The notes: generated by a model not told the origin, from the letters alone. 64,000 nucleotides of DNA from Pseudomonas nicosulfuronedens (GCF_005877905.1 NZ_SWDV01000040.1:1-64000); one strand, 5' to 3'; numbered from the stretch's first letter, positions 9,970 to 19,512 are shown. Numbers and translations are program-made.

Positions 9970-11891
9970 TACTCCGAGTCTTGGCGACCACGCCGGGAAA
10001 CCGCCTGAGCGAGCAGCTCAGCGAACTGGGCGACCGGCATCGAGCCGAGGTCTGCCCCTTCGCGCGTACGTACGGCGACGGCCTGCGATTCAACTTCCCT
10101 ATCACCGATAACCAGCAGATAGGGAACCTTGAGCAAAGTATGCTCGCGGATTTTAAAGCCAATTTTCTCGTTTCTCAAGTCGGACTTGGCACGGAATCCG
10201 CTTTGCTCGAGCTGACGCACCACTTCTTCGGCCCATTCGCCCTGCTTGTCAGTGATATTCATCACTACAGCCTGGGTCGGCGCGAGCCAGGCCGGGAACA
10301 GGCCGGCGTAGTGCTCGATGAGCATGCCAATGAAGCGCTCGAAGGAGCCGAGGATCGCGCGGTGCAGCATGACCGGGCGGGTACGGCTGTTATCTTCGGC
10401 GATATAGCTGGCATCCAGACGCTCCGGCAGGTTCGGGTCGTACTGCAGGGTGCCGCATTGCCAGTTGCGACCGAGGCAGTCCTTCAGGGTGAACTCGATC
10501 TTCGGACCGTAGAACGCACCCTCGCCCGGCTGGTATTCCCACTCCAGGCCGGATTCGTTCAGAGCGTCGGCCAACGCACTTTCGGCGCGATCCCACAGCT
10601 CTTCGGAACCAACGCGCTTGGCCGGACGAGTGGACAGCTTCATGGAGACGTCACTGAAGCCGAAGTCCGAGTAGACCTGCAGGGTCAGCTTGATGAAATC
10701 GGCCGCTTCCTTCTTCACCTGCTCTTCGGTGCAGAAGATGTGGGCATCGTCCTGAGTGAAGCCACGCACGCGCATGATGCCGTGCAGCGCACCGGAAGGT
10801 TCATTCCGGTGGCAAGCACCGAACTCAGCAAGGCGCAACGGCAGGTCACGGTAGGACTTCAGGCCCTGGTTGAATATCTGCACGTGACACGGGCAGTTCA
10901 TCGGCTTGACCGCGAAGTCGCGGCTTTCCGACGACGTGGTGAACATGTTCTCGGCGTAGTTGGTCCAGTGGCCGGAGCGCTCCCAGAGGATGCGGTCGAC
11001 AACCTGCGGGGTGCGGACTTCCACGTAGCCGTGGTCGCGCTGAACCTTGCGCATGTACTGCTCGAGCACCTGATAGACGGTCCAGCCGTTCGGATGCCAG
11101 AAGACCATGCCTGGCGCTTCTTCCTGAAGGTGGAAGAGATCGAGCTGCTTGCCGATACGGCGGTGATCGCGCTTCTCGGCTTCCTCGATGCGCTGGACGT
11201 AGGCAGCTAGCTGCTTCTTGTCCGCCCAGGCGGTACCGTAGACGCGCTGCAGCTGCTCGTTCTTCGAGTCGCCGCGCCAATAGGCACCGGAAATCTTGGT
11301 CAGTTTGAAGGCTTTCAGGAATCGAGTGTTCGGCACATGCGGGCCGCGGCACATGTCCACGTACTCCTCGTGGAAGTACAGGCCCATGGCCTTCTCGTCC
11401 GGCATATCGTCGATGAGGCGCAGCTTGTACTCCTCACCACGAGCCTTGAAGGTCTCGATGACCTCGGCACGCGGCGTCATCTTCTTGATGACGTCATAGT
11501 CCTTCTCGATCAGCTCGGCCATGCGCTTTTCGATGGCCGCCATGTCTTCAGGCGTGAAAGGGCGTTCGAAGGCAATGTCGTAATAGAAGCCTTCGTCGAT
11601 CACCGGGCCGATGACCATCTTGGCGGTCGGGTACAGCTGCTTGACCGCATGGCCCACCAGGTGAGCGCAGGAGTGGCGGATGATTTCCAGCCCGTCCTCG
11701 TCCTTCGGGGTAATGATCTGCAGAGTCGCGTCGCTGTCGATGATGTCGCAGGCATCGACCAGACGGCCGTTGACCTTGCCGGCCAGGGTGGCTTTCGCCA
11801 GGCCCGCACCAATGGATTGCGCCACCTCGGTCACGCTGACCGGGTGATCGAAAGAACGCTGACTACCGTCGGGAAGAGTAATGATGGGCAT
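9969..11891 (-). CDS. thrS: Threonyl-tRNA synthetase
   Basis: The 640-residue class II synthetase charges tRNA-Thr. It has an N-terminal TGS domain ([14 protein letters not shown]), an editing domain with [11 protein letters not shown] and a catalytic core with [10 protein letters not shown], the zinc-site region and [16 protein letters not shown] as motif 3, then the anticodon-binding domain. I chose ATG 11891, which is preceded by AGGAGAGGAGG; the frame runs 14 codons further up but without support. It heads the translation operon. A 7-bp hairpin (11972-11992) lies in the otherwise featureless 241-base leader. Confidence 0.97.
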   Translation of the reverse strand: MPIITLPDGSQRSFDHPVSVTEVAQSIGAGLAKATLAGKVNGRLVDACDIIDSDATLQIITPKDEDGLEIIRHSCAHLVGHAVKQLYPTAKMVIGPVIDEGFYYDIAFERPFTPEDMAAIEKRMAELIEKDYDVIKKMTPRAEVIETFKARGEEYKLRLIDDMPDEKAMGLYFHEEYVDMCRGPHVPNTRFLKAFKLTKISGAYWRGDSKNEQLQRVYGTAWADKKQLAAYVQRIEEAEKRDHRRIGKQLDLFHLQEEAPGMVFWHPNGWTVYQVLEQYMRKVQRDHGYVEVRTPQVVDRILWERSGHWTNYAENMFTTSSESRDFAVKPMNCPCHVQIFNQGLKSYRDLPLRLAEFGACHRNEPSGALHGIMRVRGFTQDDAHIFCTEEQVKKEAADFIKLTLQVYSDFGFSDVSMKLSTRPAKRVGSEELWDRAESALADALNESGLEWEYQPGEGAFYGPKIEFTLKDCLGRNWQCGTLQYDPNLPERLDASYIAEDNSRTRPVMLHRAILGSFERFIGMLIEHYAGLFPAWLAPTQAVVMNITDKQGEWAEEVVRQLEQSGFRAKSDLRNEKIGFKIREHTLLKVPYLLVIGDREVESQAVAVRTREGADLGSMPVAQFAELLAQAVSRRGRQDSE

Positions 11892-12132
11892 GGCGCCTCC
11901 TCTCCTAGTGGTGACCCCTACGAAAGGCCACATGGGTTGGGATGTGCCAGTAAGCGTCGCCCGCCGGGTAAGCCTGCCTCACAGTGGCAGGCGCCTTATC
12001 GGCACCCTGCGCATTCGCGCGCGGACGTAGATCACTGGAAGAAATCGAAGACCTGCCCGCAAACGATTGCGGGCAAGGCGTGGAATGTTACTGCATGTTC
12101 GGGGAACTGACGAGCGGGACACCTGACTTCAC

Positions 12133-12966
12133 TCAGTACCGCTCGACAAATTCCAGCACGGCGCGATTGAAGGACGCCGGGCGGATTACATTCATGCCAT
12201 GGGAGGCGCCGGGAATCATCACCGACCGCACATCCACAAGCGTCGATTGCAATGCCTGGATGATTCTCGGGAAGGGTTCCGGACTTTTCGCTCCACCGAC
12301 CAGCAACACCGGCAACTGCAACTGCACTATCTGCTCATGCGTTATAGGCAAGGGATGATCCGCGACCTGCCCAACCAATGTCATGGCATTAGCCGTCGCC
12401 ATTTCGCGGAATTGCCGGGAAGACCGCGACCAGACTCCGGCACCACTGACCGTATCGACAAATAGTTGAAGCCCCTCTTCCACTGCCCCGCTGCGAATCA
12501 TCTCCAGCGCCTGCTGGCGAAACTGATTGCGCTCCACGGGAGATACTGGCGCTTCGATATCCGCCCCGGTAAAAACATTATCGGCAAAGTCCCCGCCGGG
12601 ATCAGCGAGTGTCAACGATAGCAATTTCTGCGGAGCCGCCAGCGCCACACGGAGACAGATATTACCGCCGCGTGAATGCCCCAGCAGATGAACAGGACCC
12701 GGCAACTGATCGAGCAACAGCAGCAGATCATCGACATGCTGCTCCGTCGTAAAGCCCGGTCCCGCGCCATTCCATTGCTCAGGGAAGTAATGACGCAGGC
12801 TGGGCACCATTACACGATAACGAGCCGACAATGCCTGGACCTGCCCCCGCCAGTAGCGGTAATCACAGAGCGACCCGTGCACCAGCAGGAGCGGCACGCC
12901 CCGCCCGGCAACCTGGCACGTTAGTGCATAATTATTGACCTGGTATTGCACTATCTCGTTATTCAT
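12133..12966 (-). CDS. Alpha/beta hydrolase
   Basis: The 277-residue protein has the fold markers VHGSLCDYRYW (oxyanion region), nucleophile elbow GHSRGG, an acidic residue near VGGAKSPEPF and the catalytic His in GASHGMN. No signal peptide is seen, so it acts in the cytosol on an unknown ester or similar substrate. The ATG at 12966 (MNNEIVQY) is preferred; the frame extends 9 codons to a TTG. The ribosome site is weak. It is a lone gene between thrS and the mvaU-like gene, divergent from the latter. Confidence 0.82.
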   Translation of the reverse strand: MNNEIVQYQVNNYALTCQVAGRGVPLLLVHGSLCDYRYWRGQVQALSARYRVMVPSLRHYFPEQWNGAGPGFTTEQHVDDLLLLLDQLPGPVHLLGHSRGGNICLRVALAAPQKLLSLTLADPGGDFADNVFTGADIEAPVSPVERNQFRQQALEMIRSGAVEEGLQLFVDTVSGAGVWSRSSRQFREMATANAMTLVGQVADHPLPITHEQIVQLQLPVLLVGGAKSPEPFPRIIQALQSTLVDVRSVMIPGASHGMNVIRPASFNRAVLEFVERY

Positions 12967-13222
12967 CCAGCACTCGCACGCAACGCACCACAATAAAGCA
13001 CACAGGATTCGCAGGGACTATTGTTCAACGGAAAATCCCGCCGCGCCCTTTAGCCTGAGCATTATCCCTCATCGATCAATTAATCGGCCAACCCTTCATG
13101 CACCCTTAACATTTAAAGTGTGTTTTCCCAATCGCAACAATTCATATATTCAGTTGACGCGAACAATCACAAGAACACAGAATCGCGCCGTACTAATCAA
13201 CCCTGCATACGGGAGCACCCAG

Positions 13223-13576
13223 ATGTCCAAACTTGCGGAATTCCGCGAAGCCGAGCGCAAACTCCAGGAACAACTCGCCCTGCTCGAGAAACTCAAGAGC
13301 GATGGCGGCCTGAAAAAAGAACTGGAGTTCAAGGATCAACTGCAAGCCTTGATGGACCAGTACGGCATGAACCTGCGCAATGTCATCGACATTCTCGACC
13401 CGCAGACTTCTACCGAGCCCGTTGCTGCGCAACAGCCGCGCCGCACCCGCCAACTGAAGGTCTACAAGAACCCGCACAACGGCGAGACCATCGAGACCAA
13501 GGGCGGTAACCACAAGACCCTGAAAGCCTGGAAGCAGCAATACGGTGGCGACACCGTGGAGTCCTGGCTGCAGTAA
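13223..13576 (+). CDS. mvaU: MvaT/MvaU-family H-NS-like xenogeneic silencer
   Basis: The 117-residue protein has an N-terminal coiled-coil oligomerisation half (MSKLAEFREAERKLQEQLA) and a C-terminal AT-hook-like DNA-binding domain with KVYKNPHNGETIETKGGNHKTLK, shown here as VYKNPHNGE and TKGGNHKTLK. This is the Pseudomonas functional equivalent of H-NS, which coats AT-rich foreign DNA. The MSKLAEFR start and the 117-residue length favour MvaU over MvaT. GGGAG precedes the ATG by 7 bases, and the upstream 150 bases are clearly AT-rich, which would allow autorepression. A strong terminator follows. Confidence 0.88.
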   Translation: MSKLAEFREAERKLQEQLALLEKLKSDGGLKKELEFKDQLQALMDQYGMNLRNVIDILDPQTSTEPVAAQQPRRTRQLKVYKNPHNGETIETKGGNHKTLKAWKQQYGGDTVESWLQ

Positions 13577-13584
13577 GACCGATC

Positions 13585-13615
13585 TTCCGCGGAGCGCTCC
13601 CGCTCCGCGGAATTT
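13585..13615 (+). terminator. Intrinsic terminator after the mvaU-like gene
   Basis: A perfect 12-bp stem TTCCGCGGAGCG / CGCTCCGCGGAA with loop CTCC ends in TTT, 8 bases after the stop codon. The T run is short but the stem is strong. Confidence 0.7.
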
Positions 13616-14018
13616 CCGCCCCTCCTGCAAGGATCTGACCGACGGCTGTATAAAAACTAGCCATCGTTAGCAGAAATCCTTATAGTTACCGAAGCGAACA
13701 CCAAACCCAAGGTCGCCCCTCCCAGCACTCCCTACCTGATCCAGGGCAGAAGCTGGGCTCTACAGGGCCACGGCCAGCGCATCCTCCGCATCGATTCCAG
13801 AGCACGGCAACCGCGCCAGGAACACTTGCCCGAGCGATCAGCGCCCCACGTCAGACTCTCTGCTTTCACCCAACATCGCAGCCTGACGCGAACAGACCCT
13901 CAAGTTTCCAATCGCTGCCATATTCCGGTCATACGTTTTCTGCATTCTCAGATCGCACCCGGAGCTTTTGACGATTTCGACGGTCATAGGACCGTTACCT
14001 ATTTGGAAAGACAAGACA
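13616..14018. other. 403-base gap between the mvaU-like gene and a DUF3509-like gene
   Basis: I see no convincing gene here. A plus-strand frame is open from about 13662 into the next gene but has no ATG start, and its codon use is unlike the neighbours. The last 60 bases presumably hold the promoter of the downstream gene. Confidence 0.4.
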
Positions 14019-14243
14019 ATGAAAACCTCCCTGCAAATCCAGGAGGCGATTCGCACCCTCTCGGCGGCCTTCGCCCCTCTGAACTGCGTTATCCAGGCCA
14101 AGCGCAAGCACGGCTTCAGCTTCACCCTGGTGAATGAGCATGGCATCGCCAAGCACACTGAACGCCTCTACCCTCAACAGTACTTGGGCGAGGCACCGCT
14201 GAGCGCGGTGATCCAGCGAGTGCAAGCCACCATCGCTGCCTGA
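14019..14243 (+). CDS. DUF3509-like small cytosolic protein
   Basis: The 74-residue product starts at ATG 14019 (MKTSLQIQEAI), preceded by GGAAAG. It contains FSFTLVNEHGIAKHTERLYP, seen in pieces as FTLVNEHGI and ERLYPQQY, which I associate with the small Pseudomonas DUF3509 family. No signal peptide or membrane segment is present. The function is unknown. It is monocistronic, with a strong terminator 12 bases after the stop. Confidence 0.7.
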   Translation: MKTSLQIQEAIRTLSAAFAPLNCVIQAKRKHGFSFTLVNEHGIAKHTERLYPQQYLGEAPLSAVIQRVQATIAA

Positions 14244-14254
14244 GCCTGAAAACG

Positions 14255-14286
14255 AAAAAAGCCCCGCATGAGCGGGGCTTTTGCTT
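14255..14286 (+). terminator. Intrinsic terminator
   Basis: The stem GCCCCGC / GCGGGGC with loop ATGA is flanked by six A and four T, so it can work in both directions. It separates the DUF3509-like gene from the convergent DUF4946-like gene. Confidence 0.88.
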
Positions 14287-14316
14287 TTCTGCCTTCTATA
14301 TAGATAGAGGCAACGA

Positions 14317-14844
14317 TCAATTCAGACTGATGCCCTCCTTCACCGACTCGATCTCCGCCATCAGGGCCGCGTAACGCTCCGATGGTGCTGCATAGGTCAG
14401 CGAATACGCCGCGCCATCACCCAACGCGACCTGCACGGTCTGCTTGAGCACCTCAGTACCGTTCTGGCTGATGCCACAATGCACCTCCAGCCCCGCCAAC
14501 CCACCCAGTTTCGCATCCAGCGGCTTGCTGCACGCAGCCTGGAACCCCTGGCGCATGAAGTCCTTCTGCAGCGCCTTGCGCATCTCGACAATGACATTCT
14601 CGACACTGACCTTGGCAGCAGAGCCAAGGCGACTACGGGTGACTTCCATGACCAGATCCTGGGAGCCATCCTCCGCCATTCGCACACCACGCTGACGAAC
14701 CACAGGCGCATCAGCCGTCGCATCCGCTGGCGAACGCGAAACCTCCCAGCCCTGCGGCCAGATCACTTGCATATCCGCCAACGCCGATATGGGCACACAC
14801 AACACGCCGAGCAACAAACAGGATCGCAGACCGCGCATCACCAC
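14317..14844 (-). CDS. Secreted protein of unknown function (DUF4946-like)
   Basis: The 175-residue protein begins with a signal peptide (MRGLRSCLLLGVLCVPISALA, cleavage after ALA), so it is periplasmic or outer membrane associated. The mature part opens MQVIWPQGWEV and holds two cysteines (about 106 and 118) that could form a disulfide. I associate this pattern with the Pseudomonas DUF4946 family but cannot test it. It converges with the DUF3509-like gene and has no operon partner. Confidence 0.68.
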   Translation of the reverse strand: MVMRGLRSCLLLGVLCVPISALADMQVIWPQGWEVSRSPADATADAPVVRQRGVRMAEDGSQDLVMEVTRSRLGSAAKVSVENVIVEMRKALQKDFMRQGFQAACSKPLDAKLGGLAGLEVHCGISQNGTEVLKQTVQVALGDGAAYSLTYAAPSERYAALMAEIESVKEGISLN

Positions 14845-15088
14845 CTCCGAGCACGCCTCAAGGGAACACCATAGCAGGCAACCCCGGACTTTCGCGGCTC
14901 CACCACCTTTCCAAGGTCAAGCGAGAGGCTCGCGCAATCGAGCCGCCCACCCAGCGCGGACACCCTCGCAGCCAATGATGCATCAGCGCCGACACAATAC
15001 TTACCTTGCCGATACCAAATTCTTCGAGACACCAGCGCCGCCGGCAGGTCTGCTTTGCGCCGATTTTTTCATGCCCCATGGTGCCTCG

Positions 15089-15244
15089 ATGTTATCCAAG
15101 CTGACCAAAGCCGCTCTGCTCACCGCCCTGGTATTACTCTCCGGCTGCTGGCCATTCTTCCCGCCATTCGGCGGACCAGGTGGCGGAGGCAATCACGGAG
15201 GTGGCGGCCACGGCGGCGGGCCGGGCTTCGAAAACCGCCGATAG
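15089..15244 (+). CDS. Small glycine-rich lipoprotein
   Basis: The 51-residue product starts at ATG 15089 (MLSKLTKAALL) and has a lipobox LLSGC at residues 17-21, so the mature protein is a lipid-anchored peptide of about 31 residues. That part begins CWPFFPPFGG and is a Gly/His-rich repeat (GGGGNHGGGGHGGG), which might bind metal; this is inference. Strong start support is lacking because the upstream SD is weak. A terminator overlaps closely after the stop. Confidence 0.7.
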   Translation: MLSKLTKAALLTALVLLSGCWPFFPPFGGPGGGGNHGGGGHGGGPGFENRR

Positions 15245-15245
15245 G

Positions 15246-15278
15246 AAAAACGCCCGATGCATCGCATCGGGCGTTTTT
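15246..15278 (+). terminator. Intrinsic terminator after the small lipoprotein
   Basis: AAAAACGCCCGATGC pairs with GCATCGGGCGTTTTT around a 3-base loop. It starts 2 bases after the stop codon and is symmetric enough to work on both strands. Confidence 0.9.
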
Positions 15279-15422
15279 GCTTACCGCTATCGCAAACAAC
15301 CCGGGTAGACACACTTGAAAGAAACATAAAGGCTTCGTCGCACTCATCCACAGGACAAGCAGAAGACCGAAGCAGGCTCCATACTTACAGTCGAAGTGAA
15401 ATCGCAGGCTCAGTGAGGTCAC

Positions 15423-15737
15423 ATGAAAAAGCTCACAGCATTGCTCCTGCTCATGACCCTTGCGGTCGACACCCAAGCCTCCGACTTCTGCACTGGCATA
15501 GGCCTCTTCGCACGCGCGGGGGCCCTATACCGAAACGAAGGAAAAACCGAACAGCAAGCCATGGCAGCCGTTCACGAGGGAAGCGCCAAGCTCGACGCGG
15601 ATACCCAGATGATCGTCAGGTACTTCGTGCGCTTCGGCTATCACGGAGATCAGACTCCGGACCAGGCATCTGCCAACGCCGAGCAGAAATGCCGGCAGTA
15701 CGAAGCCTACAGCGAACGCAGAAGCGCGATGAATTAG
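15423..15737 (+). CDS. Small secreted hypothetical protein
   Basis: The 104-residue product has a signal peptide (MKKLTALLLLMTLAVDTQA, cleavage before SDFC) and a mature part of about 85 residues with two cysteines (DFCTG and QKCRQ) that could pair. It is periplasmic by prediction. The sequence AGTGAGGTCAC before the ATG supplies a ribosome site. I do not recognise a family and no partner genes are adjacent. Confidence 0.6.
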   Translation: MKKLTALLLLMTLAVDTQASDFCTGIGLFARAGALYRNEGKTEQQAMAAVHEGSAKLDADTQMIVRYFVRFGYHGDQTPDQASANAEQKCRQYEAYSERRSAMN

Positions 15738-16010
15738 CGCCCCGTCCAGGCCCCTCCTCGCGCACAAGATCCGGCTATCCATCACAGCATCGCCAGCCCG
15801 GGAAGACCGCAAGCCCCACACAAACGCACCGAGCCCATGACTCCATATAAAGGAGGAGCGACCGGCCGAGCACACTGAGCACACCACCGTCCCCAGCCGG
15901 CGACCTGATACCTTGAACAGCGCCGGGAAAGGGCGATCAAGCCCCCGGCAGGTACAGAGCCTCGAAACAGCAGACCAGGCAGCGCCTTCCCGACACCCGG
16001 AAAACGCCCA
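15738..16010. other. Gap before tRNA-Val
   Basis: No gene or repeat is apparent in this 273-base stretch. It is bounded on the right by the minus-strand terminator that ends the tRNA-Val transcript. Confidence 0.4.
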
Positions 16011-16043
16011 AAACAAAAAGGGCGATCCTCTCGGATCGCCCTC
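16011..16043 (-). terminator. Intrinsic terminator of tRNA-Val
   Basis: On the minus strand GGGCGATCC / GGATCGCCC forms a perfect 9-bp stem with a 4-base loop followed by TTTTTG. It lies 27 bases beyond the 3' end of tRNA-Val. Confidence 0.88.
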
Positions 16044-16069
16044 TAAGTACCGCCAGAAGCGGGTTTGTT

Positions 16070-16146
16070 TGGTAGGCACAATTGGACTCGAACCAACGAC
16101 CCCCACCATGTCAAGGTGGTGCTCTAACCAACTGAGCTATGTGCCT
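16070..16146 (-). tRNA. tRNA-Val (anticodon GAC)
   Basis: The minus-strand sequence starts AGGCACA and ends TGTGCCT-A-CCA, a perfect 7-bp acceptor stem with encoded CCA. The anticodon arm is CCACC-TTGACAT-GGTGG, giving GAC at 34-36. The T arm has GGTTCGAGTCC. The total length is 77 bases. Confidence 0.96.
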
Positions 16147-16331
16147 GTCGTGTGGGGCGCATTCTACGCGATCGTTTTCCTTGGTCAAGCACTTTTTTCG
16201 CTAAGCCACTGAAAAAGTGAATTTTTTTATGTTCGACCGTCCGTAAATTATTTTGCACGGGCACTAGCCGGCCAGATTCGACTCAGGTAGCATCCGCACA
16301 TCTCGTAAAAAATAACAAACACAGGTGCATT

Positions 16332-17615
16332 ATGCCGCACACTTCCTACCCCTCTTCCTATTACGCAGCTTCGGCCAACCCGGTTCCGGCCCGTCCTGAA
16401 CTGCAAGGCGAGGTGGAAACCGATGTCTGCGTGATCGGCGCAGGCTACACCGGCCTGTCGACCGCCCTGTTCCTGCTGGAAAACGGTTTCAAGGTCACCG
16501 TGCTGGAAGCCGCCAAGGTCGGCTTCGGTGCCTCGGGCCGTAACGGCGGCCAGATCGTCAACAGCTATAGCCGTGACATCGATGTCATCGAACGCAGCGT
16601 GGGCGCCAAGCAGGCAAAACTGCTGGGCGACATGGCGTTCGAAGGCGGCCGCATCATTCGCGAGCGCATCGCCAAGTACAACATCCAGTGTGACCTGAAG
16701 GACGGCGGCGTGTTCGCAGCCCTCAGCACCAAGCAGATGGGCCACCTGGAGTCGCAGAAAAAGCTGTGGGAACGCTTCGGCCACACCCAGCTGGAACTGA
16801 TGGACGCCAAGCGCATCCGTGAAGTCGTCGGCACCGACAGCTATGTCGGCGGCATGCTCGACATGAGCGGCGGCCACATCCACCCGCTGAACCTCGCCCT
16901 GGGCGAAGCCGCAGCCGTGGAATCCCTGGGCGGCGTGATCCACGAGCAGTCCCCTGCCGTGAAGATCGACCGTGGCGCCAACCCGGTCGTGCACACTCCG
17001 AAGGGCCGCGTAAAAGCCAAGTTCATCGTGGTCGCCGGTAACGCCTACCTCGGCGGCCTGGTGCCGGAGCTGGCCTCCAAGTCCATGCCGTGCGGCACCC
17101 AGGTGATCACCACCGAGCCGCTGAGCGCCGACCTGGCCAAATCCCTGCTGCCGACCGACTACTGCGTCGAGGACTGCAACTACCTGCTCGACTACTACCG
17201 CCTGACCGGCGACAACCGCCTGATCTTCGGCGGCGGCGTGGTCTACGGCGCGCGCGATCCGTCGAACATCGAAGCGATCATTCGTCCGAAGATGCTCAAG
17301 GTCTTCCCGCAGCTGAAGGACGTGAAGATCGACTTCGCCTGGACCGGCAACTTCCTGCTGACCCTCTCGCGTCTGCCGCAGGTTGGCCGTATCGGCGACA
17401 ACATCTATTACTCCCAGGGCTGCTCGGGCCACGGTGTGACCTACACCCACCTGGCAGGCAAACTGCTGGCCGAAGTCCTGCGTGGCCAGGCCGAGCGTTT
17501 CGATGCCTTCGCCACCCTGCCGCACTACCCCTTCCCGGGCGGCCGCATGTTCCAGGTTCCGTTCTCCGCAATCGGTGCCTGGTACTACACCATGCGCGAC
17601 AAGCTGGGCATCTGA
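16332..17615 (+). CDS. FAD-dependent amine oxidase, gamma-glutamylputrescine oxidase-like (PauB/PuuB type)
   Basis: The 427-residue protein has the ADP-binding motif GAGYTGLSTALFLLENG near residue 36 and the DAO-fold glycine-rich GASGRNGGQI loop. Overall it resembles the PuuB/PauB oxidases that oxidise gamma-glutamylated polyamines to aldehydes in the cytosol. Pseudomonas aeruginosa has several PauB paralogues, one beside an FNT-family gene as here. No glutamylpolyamine synthetase or aldehyde dehydrogenase is adjacent, so the substrate is inferred. A terminator follows the stop. Confidence 0.8.
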   Translation: MPHTSYPSSYYAASANPVPARPELQGEVETDVCVIGAGYTGLSTALFLLENGFKVTVLEAAKVGFGASGRNGGQIVNSYSRDIDVIERSVGAKQAKLLGDMAFEGGRIIRERIAKYNIQCDLKDGGVFAALSTKQMGHLESQKKLWERFGHTQLELMDAKRIREVVGTDSYVGGMLDMSGGHIHPLNLALGEAAAVESLGGVIHEQSPAVKIDRGANPVVHTPKGRVKAKFIVVAGNAYLGGLVPELASKSMPCGTQVITTEPLSADLAKSLLPTDYCVEDCNYLLDYYRLTGDNRLIFGGGVVYGARDPSNIEAIIRPKMLKVFPQLKDVKIDFAWTGNFLLTLSRLPQVGRIGDNIYYSQGCSGHGVTYTHLAGKLLAEVLRGQAERFDAFATLPHYPFPGGRMFQVPFSAIGAWYYTMRDKLGI

Positions 17616-17636
17616 CGTCTCGCTTCACACCGCACG

Positions 17637-17666
17637 AAAAAACGGCGCCTCAGGGCGCCGTTTTTC
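17637..17666. terminator. Bidirectional intrinsic terminator between convergent genes
   Basis: CGGCGCC pairs with GGCGCCG (17643-17660), with A6 on the left and T5 on the right. The stop codon of the minus-strand FNT gene (17650-17652) falls in the loop, so the hairpin overlaps that coding end. Confidence 0.85.
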
Positions 17667-18612
17667 TTTTCGGGGATTTCTCCGGCGGCGTGGTGTCGCT
17701 GCGCACCTGGGCGTGGCTCATCAAGGCGAAGATCAGACTGCCCCCCACGATGTTGCCGGCCAGCGTCGGCAGGGCGAAGTCGATGACGAACGCCGCCAGC
17801 CCCACTTCCCCCGCAAACATCAGGTAGCCGACCTCGCACGTGCCGACCACGATGTGGCTGAAGCTGCCCAGCGCCATCAGGTAGGTGACCAGGAAGATGA
17901 TCCATACCTTGGCGCTCTCGGCCGCCGGCACCAGCCAGACCATGGTGGCGATCATCCAGCCGGAGACAATGCCCTTGGAAAACATCTGCCAATGGTCGTT
18001 CTCCATCACTTCGCGGCCAATATCGAGGAAGGCCTGGTCGGCCTTGGTGTCGAAGATCGGCAGGTGCAGCATGCCGTAGGCAAACAACAGCGCACCGACG
18101 ATATTGCCCGCCAGCACTACCGACCAGAGCCGTAGCAACTGGCCGAACTTTTCCAGCGTCGGCTCGCTCATCACCGGTAACACTGCTGTCAGGGTGTTCT
18201 CGGTGAACAGCTGCTGGCGCGCGAGAATGATCGCCAGGAAACCCACCGGGTAACCAAGGCTCGTGGTGATAACCGCCATGTCGTGGTCCGGCAGCCGTGC
18301 GCGGAACAACCCCATGGCCATCAGCGACAGGCCAATGGTCAAACCCGCGGCGAGCGCCGACCACCACAGCGCGGCCAGCGTGCGCTCCAGTTCGTGATTG
18401 CCCTGCAGGCGGATAACTTCGTGCAGCACCAATGCGCGGGGCGGCTGGCTCTTTTCGACCTTCCGGCGTTCCTCTGCGGAAAGATCGTCCGCCGTGTCGC
18501 TGCCTGTTTTTGAGCTTCGCGATGCGGGCTTGCGCTTGGCGGTCGACGCGCTCGGCTTGGCACGCTCGCGCGACTGGGCGCCGCCGCGTGCCGGGGGGTT
18601 TTCCGTGGCCAT
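17650..18612 (-). CDS. Formate/nitrite transporter (FNT) family protein
   Basis: The 320-residue protein has a basic, disordered N-terminal extension of about 70 residues, then six predicted membrane spans with the FNT-type sequence FLVTYLMALGSFSHIVVG, cited in parts as TYLMALGSF and HIVVGTCEV. FNT proteins form pentameric channels for formate, nitrite or related monovalent anions. The ATG at 18612 (MATENPP) has AGGTG 7 bases upstream. It lies 82 bases after the unknown gene of the moaA-led minus-strand run and could be its last member. The substrate is not determined. Confidence 0.8.
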   Translation of the reverse strand: MATENPPARGGAQSRERAKPSASTAKRKPASRSSKTGSDTADDLSAEERRKVEKSQPPRALVLHEVIRLQGNHELERTLAALWWSALAAGLTIGLSLMAMGLFRARLPDHDMAVITTSLGYPVGFLAIILARQQLFTENTLTAVLPVMSEPTLEKFGQLLRLWSVVLAGNIVGALLFAYGMLHLPIFDTKADQAFLDIGREVMENDHWQMFSKGIVSGWMIATMVWLVPAAESAKVWIIFLVTYLMALGSFSHIVVGTCEVGYLMFAGEVGLAAFVIDFALPTLAGNIVGGSLIFALMSHAQVRSDTTPPEKSPKRKTAP

Positions 18613-18694
18613 GCAAAGCACCTCGCTGGGGGCAGTGCAGAATTAGGCTGCGCTCCAGCCGCTTCGGTTCCGGAAACTTGCGGAACGCGATTGA

Positions 18695-19180
18695 TCAGCT
18701 GATCGGTTCGAAACGCAACTGGCGCCAGTCAGTGTCGAGGTGGCCGACATAGACGCAGCCGTGGCCGCGCGGAAAGAGAATGTGCTCGGGGCCGATCCCC
18801 GGCCCTTCCAGGCGCAGCAGGCGTCCCCAGGAGTGATGACTGACGCGCCCGCGCACATCTTCGACGCTGCCGCCGCGCCACCAGTGGATAGCCGCCTCGG
18901 CATCCTCGACGCCGTCGGGCTGCTCGATCCTCACTGGCTCGTCCCGCCAGCCAATCACCCGATGCGGGTCGAAACCGGCCTGCTGCGCCAGCGGCAACGG
19001 CGTGACCCACTGTCCGCCGTCACGCTCCTGGAGCGAAACCAGCAGCGGGCACCACTGCGACTGCTCCAGAGCCCAGAGCAAGTCGCCATCAATGGCCAGC
19101 GAAGGTTCGGGCTGTGCCTGGATGCGGAAACCGGGGCAGATCAGCGTGCCTTCGCGCAGGGGAATACGGATCTCGCTCAC
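18695..19180 (-). CDS. Conserved hypothetical protein, GTG start
   Basis: The reading frame extends upstream into the phosphatase gene, but the likely start is the GTG at 19180, whose GTGA overlaps the phosphatase stop, giving 161 residues (VSEIRIPLREG). The product is soluble and tryptophan-rich with no signal peptide. I do not recognise a domain. Tight overlap with the LMW phosphatase suggests they are made together. Confidence 0.65.
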   Translation of the reverse strand: MSEIRIPLREGTLICPGFRIQAQPEPSLAIDGDLLWALEQSQWCPLLVSLQERDGGQWVTPLPLAQQAGFDPHRVIGWRDEPVRIEQPDGVEDAEAAIHWWRGGSVEDVRGRVSHHSWGRLLRLEGPGIGPEHILFPRGHGCVYVGHLDTDWRQLRFEPIS

Positions 19181-19512
19181 GCACCCTCCTGCCGCAGGAG
19201 AGGCCCAACCTTGCGCTCCAGCAGGAGCACCAGTTCGGGCTGCAGATAGGCGTAGTCGTCCGGGATATCCAGACACACTAGGCGCTTGCCGCGCATCGCC
19301 ACTGGGAAGCGGCGCAGTAACGCCTGCCGATGCCGACGCTCCATGACGAAGACCAGATCGGCCCAATTCAGTTGTTCGGCGCTCAGAGGGACTTCCGCGT
19401 CCGGCGCCAGCCCGGCGGAGTCGGTCTCGACCTCCGGCCAGCTGGCGAAGACGGTTTCGGCAGTCGGGCTACGCAGACGATTGCGGCTGCAGATGAACAA
19501 AGCGCGGCGCAC
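19177..19512 (-). CDS. Low-molecular-weight protein tyrosine phosphatase-like protein
   Basis: The 111-residue protein is shorter than classical LMW-PTPs (about 150). It keeps the P-loop at its N-terminus as CSRNRLRS (C-X5-R-S) in ALFICSRNRLRSPTAE, and an acidic loop DIPDDY that may supply the general acid. The start is set at GTG 19512, with GGGAGG 6 bases upstream; the frame reaches an ATG at 19539 without such a site. It overlaps the next gene by GTGA. Residues suggest an active enzyme, substrate unknown. Confidence 0.75.
   Translation of the reverse strand: MRRALFICSRNRLRSPTAETVFASWPEVETDSAGLAPDAEVPLSAEQLNWADLVFVMERRHRQALLRRFPVAMRGKRLVCLDIPDDYAYLQPELVLLLERKVGPLLRQEGA

Noticed and set aside
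13662..14137. Possible gene before the DUF3509-like gene
   Set aside because: The open frame lacks an ATG, uses atypical codons and overlaps the better-supported DUF3509-like gene.
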